Shown in pieces: positions 48,106 through 59,455 of a stretch of 64,000 nucleotides of DNA. This DNA comes from Phytophthora hibernalis (Eukaryota > Oomycota > Peronosporomycetes > Peronosporales > Peronosporaceae). Both the position numbers and the translations under genes were made by a program. Every line of letters starts with the position of its first letter. Positions within the stretch are counted from its first letter, which is position 1. Where the stretch lies: assembly GCA_012656075.1 (NCBI GenBank), contig JAAKBF010000048.1, positions 434,001 to 498,000 on the forward strand, given 5' to 3'. Under the pieces are notes generated by a model. It did no database searches. It was given only the letters and a program-made list of their open reading frames with translations, and had not been told where the DNA came from.

Positions 48106-50968
48106 TTACGCAAGTTCGCTGATGCTGAGGTCGGTAGAGCGTAGAGAAAGTTTAACCGCCATGTCCTTCTTGATCAACCGAAGTTCGTACGCGATGATGG
48201 GGGCAGGAGGTCGTTTGGATTGATCTTCGATAAAACATCGCTCCACCAGGTCCCTCAACGCAGGACTGCAATCGGATTCAAGTTGCGGATGCAACTTGCC
48301 TGTTGCTACTCGGTGGAGAATGGTCATGTCCGACAAAATCTTACCGTTGGAACCTCTCGCGTTGCTGTACGGGATTTTGTTGGTATCCAACTCCGTGAGT
48401 AGTGCACCGAAGCTGTAAATGTCAGCGGCCGAACCGTAGTCGGTATCGCCTCGAATCACTTCGGGAGCTAACCATCGACCCGTACCAACTCCACCAGTCA
48501 TTGTGTTCTCGACGGACCGGAATCGAGAAGCACCAAAGTCGCTCAATTTGGCTTGGAAGTCGGACGAGAGCAGTACATTCTTCGACTTGAGGTCGCGATG
48601 AACCAGTTGAGGAACGAACGAGTGCAGATACACTAGTGCCTCGATGATACCGATGGCGATGTCGAATTTCCTACTTGTCCAGCCGACGGGGTCTTCGGAT
48701 CTGTTAGATACTGCCGCAGATCTCCACCTTCCATGTACTCCATCAGTGCCTGTAGATCACTTTCGATTGTCCAGGCTGCTCCAACGAAGTTGACCAAGTG
48801 CGGATGGTCAAACTTTGCAATCAGCTTGATCTCCTCGATGAAAGTTGCGGTATGCTTCTTCGTGCGTCGCTCCGGTCGGAGACGCTTAGAAGCGAGTAGC
48901 TGCGAGTCTCGATACTGAACAAGCCAAACCATCGCGAAAGCACCGTTGCCAAGCTGTTTGATGTCCTTGACATCGGCTGCTCGCACTTGGAGTGACAAAA
49001 GATCGGGGTCATTCCAGATCGACATAAACCTATTGGGATTCCTCTCGGCCTCAACTGTCGGCACCGATGAAGGATAAGCTGATGAGCCTTCAACAGAAGT
49101 GGGGATTCCCATGCTCCCATCGACAGACGTCGGAATGCCCATGCTGCCATCGACGGATGTAGGAATCCCCATGCTGTCATCGTCCTCGCCTCCAGCTGTA
49201 CGATTAGCCATCGAATACTCGGTGGAGGTCATCGGGATATCCATGCCAAAGACCGCTGAGGTTCTTAAGCCGTCGTACGGCTGCTGCTGAAGTACCAGGT
49301 CGCTATCGATGGAAGGGAAGCGAGTTCCGCTGTATCCGAAAGAGTCACCAAGCTTGTGTAGCGCAGCCTTCCTATGCTTTCGTCGATAGAGAACGAAAAG
49401 GAATACTACGAAGAGCACGACCAAGGTTCCACAGACGATTCCTACGATCAAGCTCGTCGACGATGAAGAGTCAGAGGCGCTGGTAGTAGTCGTGTCGGAA
49501 TCGTCCGTGCCAGTCGAACTGGACTCGTTATTTCCATCGCTGGTCGTGTCACTCGTCGTAGTGCTCGTTGCATCAGCACTTTTGTCACTTGACGATTGAG
49601 TGACTCCCGATCCAAGACACACTGTCATATCATGAATGGCAACTTGCTGGCTGTCGTCGCACTCGAGACCCACCGTGAAATCGGACGTGGAGAGGTACAG
49701 CGTCTCCAAGTTATTCAAAAACTCTGCCTGTTCGCGCGTAAATTCTCGGGATGTGAGCGGGTTGCCCGTAAGATTTCTAGCACAACATGGTAAAATGAGC
49801 ACGAAGGAGACCGACGATATGTCTGCTAGACCACTTACAGCTTTTTCAGGTACGAATGCTTGTAAATGGCAGTGGGGACACTTGTCAAGTTGTTAGATCC
49901 GAGATATCTGCACGTGGACAACAGAGCAGTTAGCTTAACCACTCATTTTTCCACTCAAAGGTATTCAGCACGTACAGATATTCTAGGTTGGTGAAGACGC
50001 CCGTGAAAGTGTTGATACTGTTGCTCTCTAGGCTCCTGCATAACCACAACGCATTGGGTCAGTTTGACTTGCAAAATACTCAACTTCTAGCACGTACAAA
50101 GTGGTAATGGAGTCGATCACATCCAGCGAGTCTACGGTCGTGATGTAGTTGTCGTCCAAGATCCTACGCGTCAACACTAGCATTATCACCCTGCAACATC
50201 AAGAGGGCAGCCACGTGTGCAGTCATTCTCCGTCAGAGATAACACTCACAGCTGCTGAAGTGATGCCATGCTGCCCAGTTCGACAGGAAATTTCGAGAGG
50301 AGCGTGTTGGTGAGCTCGAGGTTGGTCACCGTCGAAGGCAGGAAGTCTGGAAGGTCATCAGCTTGGTCTGTCAGCGCGAGGTTCTGCAGCACCACTCTCG
50401 TCACTGCCGTGGCCGATGAAATAAAGTCCCCGCTCAGCGTCACGCTCGACACTTTGCCTTGCGGGTAGTTGACCGCGGCAGTTCCTCCGGACATGATACT
50501 ATCGTACAGAGCAGTGAGTACCTTGTTACAAAACGATAAAAACATCTCAACAACTTACAAAGTCTCGACTGCAGCGGACAACGCGATGGTGCTGACAGTA
50601 GTGACGTCGTCATTGCTGGCCGAGGGCCATGTGTCTGTCAAGTCTGGGTAGTTGGCCAAGTCGGCTTTGGTGTAGCCTCCTGCTGCTGTTTCTTGGGCAC
50701 TTTTGAATCCGCCGAAATCGATGAGCACGTCCAACGTGGACAAGTTCGCGTCGACGCTCATGCACTGATACGTGCAGTCCCAGTGCGTCTCGCAACCCGA
50801 ACCGGAGCAATCGGCCTCGGACGTGAAGCCGCGACACAAATCGTAGTCGTCACATCCTGAGCAGCTCTCGGTGGTGAGTGTCGAGGACCCTGCAGCACAA
50901 TCTGCGCTAACGAAGTTCGGGATGGTCATCACCACCCACCCCAGCACCGTCAGACATCGAGCTGCCAT
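48106..50968 (-). CDS. receptor-like TKL kinase D
   Basis: ATG 50968 opens MAARCLTVLGWVVMTIPNFV (signal peptide). A Cys-rich cap (CSGCDDYDLCRGF) and LRR exons follow (50545-50246 and one-repeat exons to about 49850), with introns in phase 2 inside Leu codons. The last exons give NLTGNPLTSREF, a Ser/Thr/Asp stalk, a membrane helix (LIVGIVCGTLVVLFVVFLFV), a three-fold SMGIPTSV juxtamembrane repeat and a TKL kinase: GNGAFAMVWLV, ASKRL, VHRDLKSKN, LSDFGASRF, WLAPEVIRG. The stop is at 48106. The only break is one base at the GGGG run 48688-48691, just before the helix preceding the catalytic loop. All catalytic residues are present, so I call it a gene with a probable sequence error. Confidence 0.8.
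49092..49181. repeat. three 30-bp tandem repeats (SMGIPTSVDG units)
   Basis: Three near-identical 30-bp units encode SMGIPTSVDG on the minus strand, in the cytoplasmic juxtamembrane part of kinase D. Other copies have one or two related SMGIP motifs here. Confidence 0.88.
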
Positions 50969-51438
50969 TTCCAACGCAATGTGAGACTTGCGTCCCGCAA
51001 CTGGTAGAGTCGGAAGCGGGCACCGCTGTTTATGAAGAGGAGTGACAGTCAAGCAGGTGGCTCCAAGGTTTCGTGTCGAGAACTGCTATTATACGCCAAA
51101 TCCTAGACGCAAAACAAGCTGGAAACGACTAAGGAAGACCAGATGATCCCGACCTATGGCGACGTGGAACGAGTCGAAAGAAACGTGTAAAGTCGATGGG
51201 ATTTGGTCACGATGGGACTCTCGCGTCGAAATGGAGAGCTGCTGCAGCTTGGGCCTCTCAAGTTAGTGACCAAAATCGACAACTCAGGGCTATCGTCGAG
51301 CAATTCAGGGCTATCGTTTCGAAATGTGCATGCAGTTGTTAATGTTGACGGCGTAAAAGATCATGCGATGGAACTTCATTAATCTACCGGTACTTCTTCC
51401 TTTACGCAGACACGGACACATTGTCCTGTGTCAAATAC
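50969..51438. other. intergenic, no gene seen
   Basis: Upstream region of kinase D up to the MITE. A short duplication (AGGGCTATCGT...AGGGCTATCGT, about 51286-51317) is present. Confidence 0.4.
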
Positions 51439-51980
51439 TACAGTAGTCACCGCAATTAGTGTCACCGACACTAATTTATGTGATGCGTTTTTGCTTTTCT
51501 TCACGGAAATTAGCGTAGGTGTCGCTAATTGTGAACTAACACTAATTTAGGTGTGGTAAATTAGTGTCACTCTCATTTATCAGCGCTGGCGTTGCCGTCA
51601 CTAACACTCGTCATGCTCTTCTCTGTCGTAGCAATTACAGTCTTGCCATCCAAACTCCTCGGGGTACATGTACTTCTGAATTAATATCTGCAGAAGATGT
51701 TTTGGACAATCAACACCCCACATCTGATCATTGCATTTCTGGAGTAGTTAATGCTGCATAATTGTTCACATGACGAACCGATTTAGCATCCATGACCGTA
51801 AAGAACTTCTTGCCTGCGGTTCTCAGCTTTCTGTACCACTCGCCATCCTTACACTTAGCTTTCTCTGGCCTACTCACACTAATTTTGAATCTCCAAAATA
51901 TCTTTTCACGTGAATTACACTACATGTAATTCCCGTGTGACACTAATTTTGAGTACACACTAATTGCGGTGACTACTGTA
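51439..51980. mobile_element. MITE with 22-bp perfect TIRs flanked by TA
   Basis: The left end TA + CAGTAGTCACCGCAATTAG recurs exactly inverted at the right end, which finishes CTACTG + TA at 51980. The interior is 538 bp, has no transposase, and is scattered with ACACTAATT words in both directions. The TA duplication and CAGT start indicate a Tc1/mariner-mobilised non-autonomous element. A short minus-strand piece (WYRKLRTAGKKFF) inside may be captured sequence. The right end is only 19 bp from the stop codon of kinase E. Confidence 0.88.
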
Positions 51981-51999
51981 CTTATTTGCTCGGCATTGG

Positions 52000-54616
52000 C
52001 TAAGCATAGAGAGAGGCAGCCATCTCCTTCTGGATCACTCGCAGTTCGTACGCGATGACGGTAGCCGCAGGTCGCTTCGTTGGGTTTTCAATGAGGCAGC
52101 GGTTCACCAAATCTGTCATGGAAGCTCCACACGTGAACCGAACTTGGGGTGCAGCTTTCCTGTCGCCACTCGATGCAAGATCGTCATGTCCGACAGGATT
52201 TTACCGTTGGGACCTCTCGCGTTGCTATACGGGATCTGGTTCGTATCCAGCTCCGTGAGCAATGCACCGAAACTGTAGATATCTGCGGAGCAACCGTAGT
52301 CGGTATCACCTCGAATCACCTCGGGTGCTAACCATCGACCAGTACCCACACCGGCAGTCATCGTGTTCTCGACCGACCGGAACCGCGACGTACCAAAGTC
52401 GCTCAGCTTCGCTCGGAAGTCGGACGACAACAATACGTTCTTCGACTTGAGATCACGGTGGACCAGCGGCGGCACGAACGAGTGCAGATACACGAGCGCC
52501 TCGATGATTCCGATAGCGATGTCGAACTTCCTGAATGACCAGCCGAGAGCGGTGCTGGTGTCTGCAAGATATTGTCGAAGGTCTCCTCCGTCCATGTACT
52601 CCAAGAGGGCCTGCAAGTCGCTCTCGATCGTCCAGGCTGCTCCAATGAGCTTCACGAGGTTGGGATGGTCGAGGTTGGCAATCAGTTTGATCTCCTCCAC
52701 GAAATTCGACGTGTGCTTTTTCGTGCGGCGCTCCGGCCGAAGTCGCTTTGAGGCCAGCATCTGCGAGTTGCGGTAGCGTACTAGCCAAACCGTAGCGAAG
52801 GCTCCGCTGCCGAGTTGTTTTATATCCTCAACGTCTTCCACGCGAACCTGTAGCGACAACAGCTCGGGGTCATTCCAGACTGACAGGAACGTGGTCGCCT
52901 GCTTCATCGGAGGAGCATCTAGCGATGTCAAGTGATACGTTGAGACATCCTCCGCAGTTGTTGGGACTCCTGTGCAAGCTTCACTTCCAGGTCCCGATGT
53001 TGGAATACCCATTGCAACTCCACTGACGCTCATTGGGATGCCCATGGGGACACCAGTTGAAGTCCTCAATCCACCGTAAGGTTGTCTCTGTTGGTCTGAA
53101 GAGGGAGAACGGTCTCCACCCGTACTGCTCAGCTTGGACTGTCTAATGACCTTCTTCTTTCGTCGATAACAGACGAAGAGGATGGCAGCGATGACACAAG
53201 CCAATACTCCGCAAATGATCCCAAGGATCATACTCATCGATGAAGAACTCGAGGAAGAGGTAGTCTGCTCTTCAGATCCATCCGAGCTTGACGCACTAGC
53301 TCTGTTACTTGACGTGGCGACTCCATCACTTAGGCACACCGTCACATCATGTACGACAACCTGTTCCATGTCGTCGCATTCCAGACCCACCGTGAAATCG
53401 GATGAGGAGAGTCCCAGGGTCTCCAAATTGTTTAAAAATTCTGCTTGGTCTTGTGTGAAGGATCGAGCTGTAAATGAATTGCCGGTAAGGTTTCTGCCAC
53501 ACGAAAATGAGAGCAAGACATTAGCAACTAGCAGTAAAACTCTAGCCTGGCAAGTCAACGTACAATGCCTTCAGGTTTGAGTGGCTATAGATCGCAGTGG
53601 GGATACTTGTGAAGTTGTTGGCACCCAGATACAGGTACTCGAGGTTAGAAAATACGCCCGTGAAGGTCGTGAGGCTGTTGCTCTCAAGGCTCCTACGTTG
53701 ACAAAACCGAAAGCGAGTCAGTAAGAAGTATCTGCTTGACAAGTTTTCTCACTGTGGCCACGTACAGCGTAATGATGGAGTCAATGACGTTCAGAGAGTC
53801 CACAGTCGTGATGTAGTTGGAATCCAAAAGCCTGAGCAATCAGTCATACAAGTGAACATTCTGTCACACCAACACTCAAACAACTTGGTCACGTACAGCT
53901 GCTGAAGTGATGTGATGCCGCGCAGCTCTGCTGGAAACGACTCCAGCAGCGTGTTGGCGAGGTCGATCTGCTCTACAGACGACGGCAGATAACTAGGTAG
54001 CGAGCTCGCTTCGCTGCGAAGATCGAGGTTCTGCAGCACCACTTTGGTCACTGCTGAAGCTGATGAAATAAAGTCCTCGGTCAACGTGACACTCGCCACT
54101 TTGCCCTGCGGGTACTCGACGTCTGCAGATCCCCCGACATGATGCTGCAATGCAAACAAAAGCGTCAGTCTACCACCACGCCAGCAACTCAATTGTTTCA
54201 ACGTACAACGTGGTGACTGCAGAGGACAAGTCGATTGTACCAACTGCAGTGACATCGTCATTACTGGCTGAGGGCCACTTATCCGTCAGGTCCGGGTACC
54301 CTTCATCGCTGTATCCTCCGGCCGCCACTTCCTTGGAGCTCTTGTAGCCGCCGAACTCGATCAATACAACCAGCGTAGAGAGGTTCGAGGTCACTTCCAT
54401 ACACTCAAAGGAGCATTCTCCGTCGGTCTCACATCCGGAACCGGAACATTCGTCCGACGTGAACCCCAAGCACAAATCGAAGTCTCCGCAGGCCGAACAG
54501 CCTTCGGTCGTGAGAGTCGACGAACCGGCCGCACAGTCGGCACTAACGACATTGAGGAGTGCGCACCCCAGTGCCAATGTCACCAACTGATAACCACCGG
54601 ATGATGTCGTCCCCAT
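52000..54616 (-). CDS. receptor-like TKL kinase E
   Basis: ATG 54616 opens MGTTSSGGYQLVTLALGCALL (signal peptide), then a Cys-rich cap (GCSACGDFDLCLGF). An LRR segment around 54130-53900 (VEYPQGKVASVTL...LPSSVEQIDLANTLL), one-repeat exons near 53830-53560 and a long exon follow. The long exon has NLTGNSFTARSF, a Ser-rich stalk, a membrane helix (MILGIICGVLACVIAAILFV) and a complete TKL kinase: GSGAFATVWLV, ASKRL, VHRDLKSKN, LSDFGTSRF, WLAPEVIRG. Frame breaks are single-base: the GGGGG run near 54130 (MSGGSADVEY) and near 52144 just before the final helix, after which the family ending continues to a stop at 52000-52002. Probably an active membrane kinase of unknown ligand. Confidence 0.8.
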
Positions 54617-55420
54617 TCTCACCGAAACGACTGTAAAGTCTCGGAGACCAATTCGCAATGCTCGACGCTAGGATAATGAAGAGGAAGGACACACTCATAG
54701 ACAAGGACGACAAATCCTCGAGGCATTTCAGGCTGGCCTGCGTGAGTGCAACTCCGAGAACTCGGGGATACAAACGTTAGTATTGGAGGAACCTCTACGT
54801 GCGACCACCTGGTTGGCGCGAAGATGGCGTGAATTTTGTGCGGCCAAATGTGTACCTACGTGACGTAGGCTACGTCTGTAGAGTTGGCTCGGGTATGTAG
54901 TCGATGTCTTGGAGATATTCGTGCACTATTTTAATAGTTATTAAAATACGTGTACGAGTGGGGCGTACCGTGTAAGGTTACCGGTACAGTAGTGATTCCT
55001 GTCTGTCTATGGGACAACGAGTTGGATTGGAACAGAGTGAAAACGATCACATGATGACCTTGACCACGTCACCACAGCACGTTTGTCTGCCGGATTTGCG
55101 GTCTTCAACTCGCACGGCGGACTTGAAGGCGGCCTCTGCGTAGAACGCCAGCGAGTTTATCTTGGAGATCGACCTGCACTTTTGCAACGAACCTGCAATG
55201 GTCGCATGCCGGTGGTGGAGTGAAGACACCGGTATGTCGGTGCACCACTCACTGCAACAAAGTCCGCTCAAAAATGTATCCAAACTATGTTGAAAAGGTT
55301 GAACAAATCAAATTTCCCGCCACGAAATTCAAATTTATTAACGCTAGATACTCGATGACTCGACTGCATTCAACAGTTCTGCAGGTTGGGGGATACCTGC
55401 TTGCGAGCTTTCGCCACCTT
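54617..55420. other. intergenic; one doubtful small minus-strand ORF
   Basis: A minus-strand open stretch (55283-55047) ends FKSAVRVEDRKSGRQTCCGD; no family is recognised and no start or splice context supports it. Otherwise nothing is visible. Confidence 0.35.
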
Positions 55421-56929
55421 TTACGCCGTCTCGCCGGGGGACTTGACTTCGACGAAGTGGGGCGACTTGGCTTTGTTCTTGTCGAAGAGCGCCTCGATGT
55501 CCTCTAGCAAGATGCCCTTGGTCTCCGGGCAGAAGAAGTAGACGAACACGCCGCAGATGCAGCACAGACCCGCGAAGAGGAAGAAGACGCCGTTGATGTT
55601 GAGGTGCGGGAAGAGCTTCACGACCTCGGTCATGACAGCACCCATGGCCCAATTGGCCGCCGTCGACAGCGTCACACCCGTAGCGCGCACACTCAACGGG
55701 AAGATCTCGGCCGGGTAGATCCAGCACACGGGACCCCACGAGATGGCGAAATTGAAGACGAAGAACGCCGTGCCCATGCAGATGAACCAGCCACCCACCG
55801 AGGGCACCCGGCGTCGTCCACGTTACCGTCGCAGATAGCAGTGAACAGGATAGCAGCGAACAGGTGACCCACCACCATACCCACCGCACCGATCAGTAAC
55901 AGCTTACGACGTCCCGTTGTGTCCACCCAGCGCATGGCCGGAATGGTACTGAGGAAGTTGACGCCTGAGATGAAGAAGGCCGAGTAGATGCCGGCGTTCG
56001 TGATGTCCTTGAAGATGAGACCTCCGTAGCTCATGATGGGGTTGATACCCGTAGCTTGTTGCAGCACCTGCAGGAGCATGGCGATGATGACGCGCTTACG
56101 GATGGAAGGCTCGAGCAGCTCCATGAGTCCCTTGTTGGCGGCCAGCTCTTCGTCCACTTGGTCTCCAATAGCCTGTAGCTCATGGGCGACGTTGTCCGTC
56201 ATCCGAAGACGTTTGAGGATCTTCTCAGCCTCATCTTTGCCTTTGCGCTGGTAGGTCCAGCGAGGACTTTCAGGCACGAAGAAAATGCCGAGCATGACGA
56301 CCAGAGGAGCAGCCATGGCTACACCGTTGGTTGTACGCCAACCACGGTCACGGTTCTCCACGATGATGTTGACGACGTTGGCCAGGAAGAGGCCGATGAC
56401 GATGGTCATCTGCATGAATCCAGACAGCAGACCACGCAGCTCCTTGGGGGCCATTTCAGCACCGAAGAGCGGTAGTGAGAAGGACGAGTTGCCCACGCCG
56501 AAGCCCTGCACCACCCGGGCGGCGTACATGAGGTTGTGCTCCTGGGCCTTGTTGAAGCAGACCCACGAGGTACCGATGCAGAAGAGCAGGCCGGCACAGA
56601 AGATGGTCGCGCGACGACCCAGTTTGTCGGCCACGAAGCCGCCCACGAAGGCACCACCGAGACAGCCCAGGTTGTACGTCATGTTGTACCAGACCGTGAA
56701 ATCGGTCCACTCGCTGGGAAGGTCGGACGTGGACGCGATGCACTGTTCGTAGGTGAAGTTGTGCCAGCCGACGCAGTAGTCGTAGATGAACGAGTCCATG
56801 ATGAGCACGCCCGAGGTCACGCCCTGGTCGTAGCCGAAGAAGAGGCCGCCGAGAGCTGCGAACACACACGACGATCGCGTACTTGCGCGAGCCCTCCGTG
56901 GGGTGGTCGTCGAAGGCTTGGGTGCTCAT
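55421..56929 (-). CDS. MFS sugar (hexose) transporter
   Basis: ATG 56929 opens MSTQAFDDHPTEGSRKYAIVV. Sugar-porter signatures follow in order: GGLFFGYDQGVTSG, ADKLGRRATIF, PESPRW, QQATGINPIMSYGG, DTTGRRKLLLIG and the final PETKGILLEDIEALF, giving the usual 12 membrane helices and about 500 residues. It would import a hexose with protons across the plasma membrane or a host-interface membrane. Two single-base breaks are needed, near 56866 (after the N-terminus, in a GT repeat) and near 55808 (at CCC between helix 9 and 10). Everything else is conserved, so I treat it as a real gene. GC content is higher than in the surrounding DNA. Confidence 0.83.
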
Positions 56930-59455
56930 GATGGCGCCACGTGAGACTTTGAGGTGACTTGACTTGCTCGAAGTGTGGAAAGTTGGAGAATGAGACTGCA
57001 GTGGGGACTCGAAAGCGGCGATATCTACGCCGGCTAGTGGTAGTGCAGTGCAGATACATTGTAGCTATACATGTAGTCTGGTGTCACGTCATTGATTTGA
57101 CGTTTAGCATGGAAGTTGAAGTTGGCCTGACAGCTTGCTTGAAGCTGGCAGGACCTACACTTCGGCGACATCGGTGCCGGGCTCAGGAGTGGTCTCCACT
57201 TGATTTATATTCCCCAGCGAGATGATGTGCGCGACAAGACCGGCGGAGTTTGGTTGGTTTGGAGAGCTCTTGCATTTTAATTTTTAATTTGAACATGTCG
57301 GCGGTGGCGCCGTCACGCCATACATTTTAATCAGGCAGATCGTCCATGCACGACGCTTACCACGGCGGTAAGTCGGTGCCGATGAACGCTTCGTGCATGT
57401 TGTGAACTTGGGATTGTCAAGCATGGCATGAAGGAGATCGTTCATGCCACAAGGCAAATGCGAATCGATGGCCTGTTGATCTACGGCGACTTGTCAGTTG
57501 GCTGAAGTTTCCTACGGGTACCCATATCAGCGTGGCAGCAAATGAGGATGGACACGACTGGGAGATCACTTCGGGAGTCGAAAGCTGCCTGTTGTTAGGC
57601 ATTTCGAGCATGCCCGTGAACTCAACACTAAAGCTTATCACGAGAGGGCCCAGAATCGCACACCTCCGTTGCGAGCAAGCGCTAGGTGCCAGTTGGGCGT
57701 CTTGGCGAGCTCGAGTCGAGTCGAAACAGTTCGGCGGTCCGGTTGACCTTGCTATCCCAGGCGACCTGCACTTGCTGGTGTTGCACCTACACTTGATTCA
57801 TTTCGCCCAGCCCCCTCGAATCCCCTCGAAAGTATAGAGCCCCTCGAAAGTAGCGCCCGACTTAGAGACAGCATCAGATTGACTGGCGTCCCTTTGATGG
57901 TGGTACGCAGACTTTTGCAGATCTTTGTGGTAATTTGACCGAAAATGATCGGCGATTAACAAATTATTCGCAGGCTTGCGCTTCGAGCCTGCTCTTTTTT
58001 ATTGCGAGGCCGAAGTCCGTCGAATTTGGAGCTCGCAGTCTCTTCGCGACGGTATTATCCATATAATAGAAGGCTGGCCAAGCGAGTTCACAAGCAAGCC
58101 AAGTTACATGCACCGACGGTAACAAATCACCAGCCAATAGTTTTGGCAAAACTATACATGTAGTTTGTTCCTGCAGATTTGGATGCCGAATCACTGACGA
58201 GTGTTGCCCTTGAAGGTGTGCTGCAACTCGGCCGAGATGCTCCACACGCAAAAGCTCGGATGCGGGCTCAAACGCAACCGAGCTGCTCCACCATAAATCA
58301 AGTGCGTCGCGCGCGAAAAAGAAATGCAAGAGCTTCCGTCACTCGTCCTCGTTGGGCCTGCGCCGACAAGTGCCGCGTGAAGTCGCATCTCCGTTTCAAG
58401 ACGAGCACTTGGTAGCAACAACATCCACTCAACCGCTGCGACCAAGCTTTGATTATCTGCATCCCGGCAATTGAACACATCTTGACGGTCCCTGTCGTTT
58501 CCTGTACACATTGCATGTATCGCCGGCACTGCTGTAAACATGACCGATCATTCGTAGGTGAACGGCTCCGATGGGTCCTTTGGGTTGCCTCCGCTTCAAA
58601 TGGCTTCAACATGGTATCGACTAGGACGGACGAGCTGCAGATCGACTATGCATATGCGATCTAAAGGGACGGATCGCACACGAGCGCAAGACAAGCTCCG
58701 GAAACCCAGGACTGTGGGTGAGTTCAAGCCGGATATCGTGGGCCACCGGCTCGAGTAAGTCTTCAGTGATGAAGATCATCAGTAGGTAGAGCGATTCCGC
58801 TCCGAGCAGTGACGTCACTCGAATTTCGTGCCGTACATGACGCAGCGTCAACCAAATCCCAACAAATGAGATTCTCGAGAACTACCCGTACACCGTTGCG
58901 ATGGCGAGTTTCCAAAGAGAGTTTAGCGTCTCATTGAGAAAAAACAAAGGAAGGGATCCGGGGGCACAAAACAGGCTTGATAATCAAAGCACGCGATGCT
59001 GAGATGGGTACTGGTACTAGTAACTAATTGGATATGAGCTGTTGATGGTCAAGATCAGCATGGGTCTTGACAGTGCTTCCACCTTCGACACCATCACCAC
59101 AGCATCGCCAAGAAGTTCTGCAAGAGGGTCTTTTCGAAATTTAATCCTCCTGATCGAGGGTGTCGGGGTTCTCGCGAGACACCGTCGTAGCTCCACAGTT
59201 TTGCAAGACTTTGGGCCCTCCGCGCAATGATGTCGTGGACTACTTACTAGTACTTGCTTGATCTTGTGGTCAACAAGGACGAAATGAACTTGCCCATTGC
59301 TGTTCCATGCACCGCTAGCGCGTTTTCGGACGTGTTTTGAATTCTCAGCCAAATGAGCGTTTGCAACCAATCCTTGACATTCCTGCTTTGGAACGGCCAA
59401 CGATAGATCGCTGCATTGTCCGCACTATACATTTCAGTTCGTCATGACTCATGAC
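56930..59455. other. 2.5-kb gene-free interval
   Basis: No protein family is recognised in any frame. Small repeats are visible, such as the duplicated CCCCTCGAAAGTA near 57826-57852 and CATGACTCATGACTCATGAG near 59443-59462. It may hold decayed repeats. Confidence 0.4.

Noticed and set aside
55047..55283. 78-codon minus-strand frame ending GRQTCCGDVVKVIM
   Set aside because: No recognised family, start context or splice support.
57417..58851. Several short open frames in the 57-59 kb interval
   Set aside because: None shows a domain, signal peptide or splice context; consistent with random frames.
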